Shown here one piece after another: positions 25,927 to 33,875 of a DNA stretch of 64,000 bases. Under the pieces are notes generated by a model, which was not told where the DNA came from, did no database searches, and saw nothing but the letters and a program-made list of their open reading frames with translations. This DNA is from Actinophytocola algeriensis (GTDB lineage: Bacteria; Actinomycetota; Actinomycetes; Mycobacteriales; Pseudonocardiaceae). Every line of letters begins with the position of its first letter. Position 1 is the stretch's first letter. Made by a program: the position numbers and the translations under genes. The stretch spans positions 496,001-560,000 of the forward strand of contig NZ_JACHJQ010000004.1 of the NCBI RefSeq assembly GCF_014203735.1. Direction: 5' to 3'.

Positions 25927-28157
25927 CGCAACAGCTCCAGAATCCGTGGCACCACAAGGGAAGCGCGCTCGTGGTCGAGATCGCCGTCGTCCCCGCGCCC
26001 GCCCGCCGCGCCCTCGCCGCGGTCGATGCGGCGCACCCGCAACCCGATGTCGCGCCGCTCGGTCGCGCTGAACTCCGCGAACGTCCTGCGCAGCAACGGG
26101 AGCAGGTGGTCGAACAGCTCCCCGTTCACCCCGGTCGCCCACTCGTCGACGATCTCCAGCAGCTCCGGTTCGTGCACCAGCAGCGCCGCCTCGCCCGACA
26201 GGAACCCCTCCAGCCAGCCCGCGGCCTGCGTCGCGTCCGCCGCGAGCGACAGCTGCCGCGACAGCCGCGCGGCCGCGTCGGTCACGTCCACCAGGCCGGC
26301 GTCCAGCAGCAGCCGCACCGCACGGCCCGCGATCAGGCCCGGCACGCTCTGCCGGTCCGCGACCGACCGGAGCGCGCCGTACCAGACGACGCGCAGTTCC
26401 TCCTGGTCCAGCAGGCCGATGCCGCGCTGCACGGCATCGACGAGTTCGCGGACCTCGGCCGCGGCCTCCTCGTCCAGTGCGGTGCACGCGGCGGGCAGCC
26501 CGATCGCGATGCGCGTGACGATGCCGGTCAGCACCCGCTGCACGACCTCGGTGTCCGCGCGGCGCACGTTGCCGTACCGGCGCACCCGCGCCATCGGCTC
26601 GACCGCCGCCATCAACCGGGTCGTGTCGTGTTGCCTGGCGGCACGTTCGTCGAGCGCGGCGAGCACCCCGCCCAGCGCGGCGGGCAGGTCGGCGGTCAGC
26701 GTCGTCTCGACCAGCACGGACAGCTCGGCGATGTCGGCCTCGAGCGTCCGCGCCGCGACCACGGCCGTGGCCGCCGACTCGATGGTCGTGCCGTAGCCGC
26801 TCGCCTCGATCAGCGCGACCTCCAGCTCGGGCGTCCACTCGAGGGTCCACGACTCGCGGAACGTGCCCTTGCCGCGGGAGGTGTCGGCCCGCTCACCCCA
26901 CCGCACGTCGAGCAGCAGCAGGCGGTGCAGGAGCTTGCTGCGAGCGAGGTTCGTCTCGGTGCGCAGGTCCAGGTCGAGCTGCTGCTCGGCGGCGCTCTGC
27001 TTGAGGCGCAAGCGTTTGCGCGTCTTGGCGAGGTCCATGGCGAGGGGCACCATGGGGGTCTCGCGCGGGACGCGGCCGAGGATGTCGCCGACGAGCAACT
27101 TGCGCGCGACCAGTCGCATGGGGACGTTCGAGCCGCCGCACAGCGCGGCCTGGCAGGACTCCAGGACCTCCGGCAGCCCGGGGTGCGGGCGGTCGCGGAT
27201 CGCCGACAACGTGTACGCGAGGCGGACGGCCTCGATGACCGCGGCCGACGACACGTCGTGCTGTTCGCGGCGCAGCAGGCGCGCCACCCGCACCAGCCAG
27301 CGGCTGACAACCTCGTCGGGGGCGGTGAACAGGTGGTGGTACCAGCCGGGCGACTCGATGCCGGCGCCGTAGCCGCTCATCCTGGCCAGCCGCGTCGACG
27401 TCCACGGCACCCACGTTGCCGCGACCTTGGCGGTGCGCAGGCCTTTCAGCAACTGCGTGTCCGCGGTCTGCGTCGGGAACTCCGACGGCACCAGCACCGG
27501 CGCGTGCCACGCCCCGCACACGACCGCGATCCGCTCCGCCTCGCTGCGGAGCGCGACCCGCAGCACGCGGCGCATGGCGGCCTCGCGGCGGCGGGTGCGC
27601 AGGTCGGGGACGTGCCCTTCGCGCAGTGTGCGCATGGCGTCGAGGACGGCGTGGAACACGTCCATGCCGTGGTAGCGCAGCTCGACCGCGTCCTCCCACC
27701 AGCGTTCCGCGTCGTCGAAACCGGCCGCGGTGGCGAGGGTCTTGATCGGGTCCATCGGCGGCTGGGCGTCCGGGTCGTCGGTGCCGTCGTCGCTGTCCCC
27801 GAGGACCAGCGCCACGTTCGCGGGCAGGTCGAGGAAGCGGACCTCCCGGTCGTGCTCCAGCGCCCACCGCAGCGCGACCCACTCCGGGGAGAACACCGCC
27901 ATCGGGTAGAACGACGCGGTCGCGGGCGCGTCGACCGCGTACACCAGACCGGCGACGGGCGGGCGCATCCCGGCCGCCATGGCGAGCGGTGCGACCGCGT
28001 CCAGCTCCGGCGGACCCTCGATCAGCACGATCTCCGGGTCCAGCTCGGCGAGCACGGTCGCCACGGCACGTGCGGAACCCGGCCCGTGGTGGCGGATCCC
28101 CAGGATGTGGACCCGCTCGTCGTGGGAAGTGCCCTGTGTCAACGGTTCGCTCCGCAA
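25923..28157 (-). CDS. DUF5682 protein with TIKI/TraB/EreA-like motifs
   Basis: Up to 744 residues. The start is uncertain: TTG 28157 lies inside a tandem repeat, TTG 28142 is an alternative, and neither has a clear ribosome site. The N-terminal domain has HILGIRHHGPGSARAV (GIRH, residues 20-23), EIVLIEGPPELD (E47), HDREVRFLDLP and AVVCGAWHAPVL (GAWH, 215-218). A pair of GX2H motifs with a Glu between them is the hallmark of the TIKI/TraB/EreA/GumN hydrolase superfamily, so I infer a metal-dependent hydrolase fold. The remaining 500 residues are helical and unrecognised. Probably the effector or substrate-processing component beside MoxR and VWA. Confidence 0.75.
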   Translation of the reverse strand: MRSEPLTQGTSHDERVHILGIRHHGPGSARAVATVLAELDPEIVLIEGPPELDAVAPLAMAAGMRPPVAGLVYAVDAPATASFYPMAVFSPEWVALRWALEHDREVRFLDLPANVALVLGDSDDGTDDPDAQPPMDPIKTLATAAGFDDAERWWEDAVELRYHGMDVFHAVLDAMRTLREGHVPDLRTRRREAAMRRVLRVALRSEAERIAVVCGAWHAPVLVPSEFPTQTADTQLLKGLRTAKVAATWVPWTSTRLARMSGYGAGIESPGWYHHLFTAPDEVVSRWLVRVARLLRREQHDVSSAAVIEAVRLAYTLSAIRDRPHPGLPEVLESCQAALCGGSNVPMRLVARKLLVGDILGRVPRETPMVPLAMDLAKTRKRLRLKQSAAEQQLDLDLRTETNLARSKLLHRLLLLDVRWGERADTSRGKGTFRESWTLEWTPELEVALIEASGYGTTIESAATAVVAARTLEADIAELSVLVETTLTADLPAALGGVLAALDERAARQHDTTRLMAAVEPMARVRRYGNVRRADTEVVQRVLTGIVTRIAIGLPAACTALDEEAAAEVRELVDAVQRGIGLLDQEELRVVWYGALRSVADRQSVPGLIAGRAVRLLLDAGLVDVTDAAARLSRQLSLAADATQAAGWLEGFLSGEAALLVHEPELLEIVDEWATGVNGELFDHLLPLLRRTFAEFSATERRDIGLRVRRIDRGEGAAGGRGDDGDLDHERASLVVPRILELLR

Positions 28158-28199
28158 GCTCCGCTCGGTGTCAATGGTTCGCTCCGCAAGCTCCGCTCA
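28136..28199 (-). repeat. Tandem duplication of a 32-bp unit across a gene junction
   Basis: Two adjacent copies of a 32-bp unit differ at two positions only, and each contains GCGGAGCTTGCGGAGCGAAC on the minus strand. The copies span the junction between the MoxR stop and the DUF5682 start and supply both candidate TTG starts. The unit resembles the GGAGCGCAGCGAC-type sequence in front of the DUF5691 gene, so it may be a leader-region repeat common in this genome. Confidence 0.75.
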
Positions 28200-29276
28200 C
28201 ACCAGCTCGCGGCACGCCCGGTACAGGTCGCCCCACGGCTTGCGCTCCCTCACCACCGCTTCGAGGTACTCCTGCCAGATGATCCGGTCCTGCACCGGGT
28301 CCTTCACGACCGCGCCGTGCAGCCCGGCCGCCACGTCGCCCGCACGGACCACACCGTCGCCGAAGTGCGCGGCGAGCGCGATCCCGTTGGTGACCACGGA
28401 GATCGCCTCGGCCGTCGACAGCGTGCCGGACGGCGACTTGACCTTCGTGCGCCCGTCGTCGGTGACGCCGTCCCGCAGTTCGCGGAACACCTGCACGACG
28501 CGGCGGATCTCGTCGACGTTCTCCAGGTCGCCGGGCAGCTTCAGCGACTGGCCGAGCTGCGCGACCCGCAGCCGCACGATCTCCACCTCGGACTCGGCGT
28601 CGTCGGGCAGCGGCAGGATCACCACGTTGAACCGGCGCTTGAGCGCGGCGGACAGGTCGTTGACGCCGCGGTCGCGGTCGTTGGCGGTGGCGATGATGTT
28701 GAAGCCCGCGCGGGCCTGCACCTCGCTGTCCAGCTCGGGGATCGGCAGCGTCTTCTCGGACAGGACGGTGATCAGCGCGTCCTGCACGTCCGACGGGATG
28801 CGGGTCAGCTCCTCGATCCGCGCGATGCCACCGGTTTCCATCGACCGCAGCACCGGGCTCGCGACCAGCGCCTGCGGTGACGGGCCCTCCGCGAGCAGGC
28901 GCGCGTAGTTCCAGCCGTAGCGGATGGACTCCTCCGACGTGCCCGAGGTGCCCTGCACCAGCTGGGTCGAGTCGCCGGAGATGGCCGCGGCCAGGTGCTC
29001 GGACAACCACGTCTTCGCGGTGCCTGGGACACCGAGGAGCAGCAGCGCGCGGTCGGTCGCGAGGGTGGCGATCGCGACCTCGATGAGCCGCCGCGACCCC
29101 AGGTACTTCGGCGAGATCGGGGTGCCGTCGGGTGCCTCACCGCCGAGGACGTAGGTGGCGACCGCCCACGGCGACAGCTTCCAGTTCGGCGGGCGGGGCC
29201 GGTCGTCGGTCCTCGCGAGCACCGCCAGTTCCTCGGCGTGCTCCTGCTCGGCATGTGCCCGAAGCATCTCGGTCAT
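28197..29276 (-). CDS. MoxR-family AAA+ ATPase
   Basis: 359 residues from ATG 29276, overlapping the previous stop as ATGA. Walker A GVPGTAKT (82-89), a Walker B-like GGIARIEELTRI (149-160) in which the usual DE is EE (155-156), sensor 1 ATAND, and Arg-finger region SAALKRRFN. MoxR ATPases act as chaperones that remodel or activate partners, usually together with a VWA protein encoded nearby, as here. The Asp-to-Glu change in Walker B may alter hydrolysis or may be a family trait. The N-terminal 40 residues are an extra helical extension. Confidence 0.9.
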   Translation of the reverse strand: MTEMLRAHAEQEHAEELAVLARTDDRPRPPNWKLSPWAVATYVLGGEAPDGTPISPKYLGSRRLIEVAIATLATDRALLLLGVPGTAKTWLSEHLAAAISGDSTQLVQGTSGTSEESIRYGWNYARLLAEGPSPQALVASPVLRSMETGGIARIEELTRIPSDVQDALITVLSEKTLPIPELDSEVQARAGFNIIATANDRDRGVNDLSAALKRRFNVVILPLPDDAESEVEIVRLRVAQLGQSLKLPGDLENVDEIRRVVQVFRELRDGVTDDGRTKVKSPSGTLSTAEAISVVTNGIALAAHFGDGVVRAGDVAAGLHGAVVKDPVQDRIIWQEYLEAVVRERKPWGDLYRACRELV

Positions 29277-30691
29277 CGAAACTCCTGGTCGATCGTGGCT
29301 CGCACGGTCAGTGCGTGGGCGAGGCCGCGCAGGACGCGGCGGGCGGGTTTGCGTTCGGCGTCGAGGGTCAGCAGCCAGCCCTCGACGGCGGCGAGCGCGG
29401 CGGGGTGCAGGTGCTCTGCCAGCGCGGAAGCCGCCAGCTGCAGGACGTTCTCGGTCTTCTGCGCGCGCATCCGGTTGATCAGCGCGGCCGAGAACTCGGC
29501 AGGCCACGGCCCGCGCGCGGCGGCGAGGAGACCACCGAAGCGGGCGTCGAGCTTCTTCTGGCCGGCGAGGATCTCCGTGGCGACCTCGGGGGTGAGCGCG
29601 CCGATCAGCTCCGGCCCCGGCTGGTGGCGGGCGAGCGCGGCCAGCCACTCCTGGTTCCGTTGCCGCAGCGCGGCTTTCGTCCAGCCGGTGAGGACCTCCT
29701 GGTCCGCGTCACCGATCAGGTCGGGATCCCAAGTGGACAGCGGGGTGGCGGCGAGGATCTGGATGAGCCAGGACGCGGCGCGGCCGTAGCCGGGTTCGCG
29801 GTGGTCGGTGACCCCGTCGCGGCGGGCGGCCGCGTCGGGTTCGTCGGGCAGCTCGACGGTAAGGCCCTTCCCGACGGTGATCAGCGCGGTGGCGCGTGCG
29901 GCCATGCGCGCGGCGCGGGCGGAGCCAGGCAGCCGGTCGAGCATCGCGGCGGCCGCGGCCCGCACGGAGGCGGCGCGGTCGTCGAGTGCCCGCTCCAGCA
30001 GCGGTTCGTCGCGCTCGGAGAGTCCGATGTGGAACGTGTCGAGGAGCCCGGCGCGGGTCGCGGCCTGCTCGTCGTCCCACGTGTCCTCGACGAGCGTGCG
30101 GGCGAAGTCGGGCTCGGTGGCACGCAGGTCGGCCAGCAGCGCGAGCCGGTCGGCGCGGGTGGCGGTGGCGAAGCGCTCGACGACGTCCTCCGGCGGGACG
30201 GTCGCCGCCCACCGCCACGCCGGGTTGAACCGGGCGAGCCACGCGCCGCGCGGGCCGAGCACGTCCCGGATGACGGCACGGGTCGCGGTGTTGGCGGTGC
30301 CGAACCGCAACAGGTCGACGACCATCGGGTGCGGCGGCCGCTGCCCGGCGGCGCGTGCGGCGGCGAGCCAGTGGAGCACGATGAGGTCGGTGCCGCCCTC
30401 GATCCGGATCGTGCGGTTGAGCAGCAGTTCCAGCAGTTGCGCCGCGGCGGGGGAGCACTCCGGCCGGTCGTCGGGCCCGGCAGGCGGGGCGGGGGTGCCG
30501 CGCCAGACCGGCGGGACCCAGCCCGCGCGCCGGTACCCCGAGGCGAGCGCGGCGGCGGCCAGGAGCTGCGCCTCCGCGCCCTCGGCCGCGACGCCGTCCG
30601 CGCCCGGGATGCCGAGCCGGTCGACGGTGAACCCGCGGCGCGCGGTGCCGACGAGCGCGGCACCGAGGAGTTCGTCCCAGTCCGTACTCAT
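29273..30691 (-). CDS. DUF5691 protein (HEAT-like helical repeats)
   Basis: 472 residues beginning MSTDWDELLGAALVGTARRGF. The sequence is almost entirely alpha-helical and Ala/Leu/Arg-rich, with recurrent segments such as RADRLALLADLRATEPDFARTLVEDTWDDEQAATRAGLLDTF and ASVRAAAAAMLDRLPGSARAARMAARA that read as HEAT-type repeats. No catalytic motif. I recognise the family by its N-terminus and its constant neighbourhood with MoxR, DUF5682, VWA and SWIM genes. It is probably an adaptor scaffold. The stop overlaps the MoxR start as ATGA. GGAGGAG lies about 14 bp before the ATG, slightly far. Confidence 0.8.
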   Translation of the reverse strand: MSTDWDELLGAALVGTARRGFTVDRLGIPGADGVAAEGAEAQLLAAAALASGYRRAGWVPPVWRGTPAPPAGPDDRPECSPAAAQLLELLLNRTIRIEGGTDLIVLHWLAAARAAGQRPPHPMVVDLLRFGTANTATRAVIRDVLGPRGAWLARFNPAWRWAATVPPEDVVERFATATRADRLALLADLRATEPDFARTLVEDTWDDEQAATRAGLLDTFHIGLSERDEPLLERALDDRAASVRAAAAAMLDRLPGSARAARMAARATALITVGKGLTVELPDEPDAAARRDGVTDHREPGYGRAASWLIQILAATPLSTWDPDLIGDADQEVLTGWTKAALRQRNQEWLAALARHQPGPELIGALTPEVATEILAGQKKLDARFGGLLAAARGPWPAEFSAALINRMRAQKTENVLQLAASALAEHLHPAALAAVEGWLLTLDAERKPARRVLRGLAHALTVRATIDQEFR

Positions 30692-30806
30692 GGGTCGCTG
30701 CGCTCCTCCGCTACCGCACCGTCTTCCCTCGTCACGTGCTCGGCGCTGGCGCGCCTGCGCGCGCTCCTCAGTCCAGACGGCGCCCGCTCCGTCGCTCCGC
30801 TCCCGG

Positions 30807-32159
30807 TCACACGCTCACCAGCCGATCGTCGATCTCGGCGCTCAGCGGGTGGAAGCGCTCGCCGCCCCACTCGCCGAACACGGGGATCGGGTGGCCGCCG
30901 GACAGCGCGAGGAGCTGCCAGACGTCGGTGTCGGGGGCGAGCGTGAGTGCCGCGCCGTTCCGGTCGACCAGCAGCGGGGTGTCGCCGGGCACGACGGTCA
31001 TGCCGGTGAGCGCCATGGGGACGCGGCGCAGCCATGGGTTCCCGGCCTGCCAGCGGGCCGCGCGGTCGAGCGCGGCGCCGACGTCGGTGGCGCCGGGCAG
31101 CCCTTCGCCCTGGGCGACCTTGTGCTCGTCACCGGCGAACAGGGCGCGCCGGGGCGCCCCGCCCGGGTACAGCGCGACCTCACCGTCCACAACGGACCCG
31201 AGGACGTGCGAGACGGTCAGCGCCATGCCCGCCGCGGCGAAGTCGAGCAGTACGACCGTTTCCTTCGTGTGCTCGCCGTACAGCCAGGTCCGTTGCGACA
31301 GCAGCCGTTCGTCCTCCTCCTGGCTGAGCCCGACGACGTGCCAGCGGTCCGCGAGCCGTTCCCCGGAGCGGACCTCCTCGGTGCGGCGCGACCAGCCGAG
31401 CAGTGCGCGGAGGTCGCCCATGGCGGCCGGGTCGAGCTCGGCGCGGCGGCGCCACGCATTGACGGCCAGGTACCAGCGGCCCAGCTCACCGAGGAGGTGC
31501 GGTGCCCAGTCGTGGCGCGCGTGGACGGCGCTGCCCATCGCGCGGACCCGCTCCCCGAGGCCGGGCACCTGGGCGTCGACGAGCCGGGCGCCGGCGGCGT
31601 CCCAGAAACCCGGCGGCTGGCGCCGGACGCTCGCGAGGCCCTGGCGGGCGATGTCGTGCAGCCAGCGCTCGAAGTCGTCGATGCCCGCCGACATCAGCGA
31701 CTCGCGCTCGGCCAGCCGTTTGGCCTGGGCCTCGGGGTCGGGTGTCCTGCCCGTGGCGGCGCTCTTCGTGCGCGCGGCCCGGTCGGCGGCCCAGTCGGCG
31801 GCGAAGGGCTCCGTCGTGTCGAGGTCGGCCACGACACCGTCGTTGGCCGACCAGAGCAGGAGCAGCGCCAGCCCGTGCTTGCAGGGGAACTTGCGGGACG
31901 GGCACGTGCACCGGAACGCGGGCTCGTTCAGGTCGACGGTCACCTGGTAGGGGGCGCGGGCGCTGCCCTGGCACTTGCCCCACACGAGCGACTCGTTGCT
32001 GCCGAGGTCCGACCACGTGCGCGGGTTGGCGAGACCGCGGGCCGACTTGGCGGAACCTGAGTCGGGCGCGAGCGCGAGTACCTGCGCCACCGTCCACCGC
32101 GATCCCAAGTCGGCCATCCTCTCCGTCGCCGACGCCAGGGTAGCCGGGGACACCGACAA
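30807..32159 (-). CDS. SWIM zinc-finger protein, first gene of the MoxR/VWA system
   Basis: 450 residues from TTG 32159, or 448 from GTG 32153; no good ribosome site supports either. Residues 84-95 hold the SWIM motif C-x-C-x6-C-x-H (CTCPSRKFPCKH), which binds one zinc and in other proteins contacts nucleic acid or protein. The N-terminal AKSARGLANPRTWSDLGSNESLVWGKCQG is conserved in actinobacterial SWIM proteins of this gene neighbourhood. The C-terminal 300 residues are unassigned. It is separated from DUF5691 by 115 bp containing no gene, only GGAGCGGAGCGA-type direct repeats. Likely the recognition component. Confidence 0.85.
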   Translation of the reverse strand: MSVSPATLASATERMADLGSRWTVAQVLALAPDSGSAKSARGLANPRTWSDLGSNESLVWGKCQGSARAPYQVTVDLNEPAFRCTCPSRKFPCKHGLALLLLWSANDGVVADLDTTEPFAADWAADRAARTKSAATGRTPDPEAQAKRLAERESLMSAGIDDFERWLHDIARQGLASVRRQPPGFWDAAGARLVDAQVPGLGERVRAMGSAVHARHDWAPHLLGELGRWYLAVNAWRRRAELDPAAMGDLRALLGWSRRTEEVRSGERLADRWHVVGLSQEEDERLLSQRTWLYGEHTKETVVLLDFAAAGMALTVSHVLGSVVDGEVALYPGGAPRRALFAGDEHKVAQGEGLPGATDVGAALDRAARWQAGNPWLRRVPMALTGMTVVPGDTPLLVDRNGAALTLAPDTDVWQLLALSGGHPIPVFGEWGGERFHPLSAEIDDRLVSV

Positions 32160-32165
32160 TCCGTG

Positions 32166-32771
32166 TCACGTGCTCGCGGTGGCGCCCGCGCTGGTGAAGA
32201 CCCCGGCCACGGCGGCTGTGACGGCGGCCGCCGCGGCCCGGTCGGCGGTGGTCTCGTCGAGGTCACCGGTGCCCGTGAGGAGCCGGTAGTACAGCGGCGC
32301 CGACACCGCGCGGATGACCTCCTCGGCGTCCGTGCCCCTCGGGACTTCGCCCCGGGTGACGGCCTGCGTCACGCACGGCGCCCACTCGGCGACCCGCGTC
32401 GCGTAGAACCCGCGCAGGGCCGCCGCGGTGGCGTCGTCGCAGGTGGCGGCCGCGATGACGGCCTTGAAGAGCGGGCCCTGCCTCGGGTCGGTCAGCGTCG
32501 TCAGCACCAGCCGGGCGTTGGCGCGCAGGTCCCCGGAGAGCGTGCCGGTCTCGGTGCGGGGCACCGATTCCGCCGCCATCTCCGCGAGCAGGTCGGTCAC
32601 CACGGCCGTCACCGTGCCCCAGCGCCGGTACACGGTCGTCTTGCCCACGTCCGCGCGGCGGGCCAGGTCGCTCAGCTCGAGGTGGGCGAAACCCTGCTCG
32701 GCCAGCACGTCCCCGGCCGCGCGCAGTACCGCCGCACGCACGCGTGCCGTCCGCCCACCTGGTCGTTCCAT
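32166..32771 (-). CDS. TetR family transcriptional regulator
   Basis: 201 residues. The N-terminal HTH is RVRAAVLRAAGDVLAEQGFAHLELSDLARRADVGKTTVYRRWGTVTAVVTDLLAEM, with the typical GKTTVYRRW recognition helix. The C-terminal helices have the TetR_C form seen in regulators of reductases and exporters. It is divergent from an aldo/keto reductase gene across a 55-bp inverted-repeat operator and should repress both. The ligand is unknown. Confidence 0.88.
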   Translation of the reverse strand: MERPGGRTARVRAAVLRAAGDVLAEQGFAHLELSDLARRADVGKTTVYRRWGTVTAVVTDLLAEMAAESVPRTETGTLSGDLRANARLVLTTLTDPRQGPLFKAVIAAATCDDATAAALRGFYATRVAEWAPCVTQAVTRGEVPRGTDAEEVIRAVSAPLYYRLLTGTGDLDETTADRAAAAAVTAAVAGVFTSAGATAST

Positions 32772-32774
32772 GGG

Positions 32775-32829
32775 CTAATGGTACCTCAGTTCCGTTAGTG
32801 CTACCTTAAAGGAACCGTAGTTCCATTAG
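32775..32829. promoter_or_regulatory. Large inverted-repeat operator for the TetR/AKR pair
   Basis: CTAATGGTACCTCAGTTCC (32775-32793) and GGAACCGTAGTTCCATTAG (32811-32829) are reverse complements at 15 of 19 positions, separated by 17 bp. The right half also contains the shorter perfect palindrome GGAAC-CGTA-GTTCC. Together they fill the 67-bp gap between the TetR and AKR starts, giving room for two TetR dimers. Confidence 0.65.
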
Positions 32830-32838
32830 GGAGTGATC

Positions 32839-33870
32839 ATGGAGTACAGACGACTGGGCGCGTCCGGCATGAAGGTCCCCGCGCTCGCGTTCGGCGCAGG
32901 CACGTTCGGCGGCCGGGGCGAGCTGTTCGGCAACTGGGGCACCACGGACGTCACCGAGGCGCGGCGGCTGGTCGACATCTGCCTCGACGCGGGCGTGACG
33001 CTGTTCGACACGGCGGACGTCTACTCGGACGGCGCGTCGGAGGAGGTGCTCGGCGCGGCGCTGAAGGGCAGGCGCGACCGGGCGCTGATCTCGACGAAGA
33101 CCAGCCTGCCACTGGCCGGCGACGACGGCGGTTCCTCCCGCTCCCGCCTGCTGACCGCGGCCGACGCGGCGCTGCGCAGGCTGGACACCGACCACATCGA
33201 CCTGTTCCAGCTGCACGCCTTCGACGCGGGCACCCCCGTCGAGGAGGTGCTGTCCACATTGGACGACCTGGTGCGCGCGGGGAAGGTGCGGTACGTGGGG
33301 GTGTCGAACTTCTCCGGGTGGCAGCTGATGAAGTCCCTCGCCGCGGCCGACCGGCACGGACTGCCGAGGTACGTCGCGCACCAGGTGTACTACTCGCTCG
33401 TGGGCCGGGACTACGAGTGGGAGCTGCTGCCGCTCGGCCTGGACCAGGGCGTGGGTGCCGTGGTGTGGAGCCCGCTGGGCTGGGGCCGCCTGACCGGCCG
33501 CGTCCGCCGCGACCAGCCGTTGCCGTCGGGCAGCCGCCTGCACCGCACGGCGGCGTTCGGCCCACCGGTGGCCGACGAGTACCTGTACCGCGTGGTGGAC
33601 ACGCTGACCGACATCGCGGCGGAAACCGGGCGCGCGGTGCCGCAGATCGCGCTGAACTGGTTGCTGCGCAGGCCTTCCGTGTCGTCGGTGCTGATCGGCG
33701 CCCGCGACGAGGCGCAGCTGCGCCAGAACCTGGGCGCGATCGGCTGGGAACTGACTCCCGCGCAGGTGTCCCGGCTGGACGAGGCGAGCGCGACGACGGC
33801 GCCGTACCCGTACTTCCCGTACCAGCGCCAGGAAGGCTTCGCGCGACTGAACCCGAGTGTGGTTGCCTGA
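32839..33870 (+). CDS. Aldo/keto reductase
   Basis: 343 residues from ATG 32839, placed by GGGAG 7 bp upstream; GTG 32833 is in frame but lies on that site. TIM-barrel AKR of the YajO/PhdE-like group: MEYRRLGASGMKVPALAFGAGTFGG, catalytic Asp/Tyr in LFDTADVYSDGASEE, Lys in LISTKTSLP and His in LFQLHAFD. The NADP-binding end is SSVLIGARDEAQLRQNLGAIGWELT. It reduces aldehydes or ketones; the substrate is unknown. Controlled by the divergent TetR. Confidence 0.9.
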   Translation: MEYRRLGASGMKVPALAFGAGTFGGRGELFGNWGTTDVTEARRLVDICLDAGVTLFDTADVYSDGASEEVLGAALKGRRDRALISTKTSLPLAGDDGGSSRSRLLTAADAALRRLDTDHIDLFQLHAFDAGTPVEEVLSTLDDLVRAGKVRYVGVSNFSGWQLMKSLAAADRHGLPRYVAHQVYYSLVGRDYEWELLPLGLDQGVGAVVWSPLGWGRLTGRVRRDQPLPSGSRLHRTAAFGPPVADEYLYRVVDTLTDIAAETGRAVPQIALNWLLRRPSVSSVLIGARDEAQLRQNLGAIGWELTPAQVSRLDEASATTAPYPYFPYQRQEGFARLNPSVVA

Positions 33871-33875
33871 GGGGC

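Noticed and set aside
28136-28199. CRISPR-like repeat
   Set aside because: Only two directly adjacent copies with no spacer between them and no cas genes in the window.
25971-28880. 969-codon plus-strand frame over DUF5682 and MoxR
   Set aside because: Crosses several genes, rich in Arg, Gly and Gln, no motif.
24772-32159. Reading the MoxR/VWA cluster as a BREX, Zorya or other named defence island
   Set aside because: No methylase, PglX/PglZ, helicase, nuclease or Zorya membrane proteins are present; the gene set is distinct.
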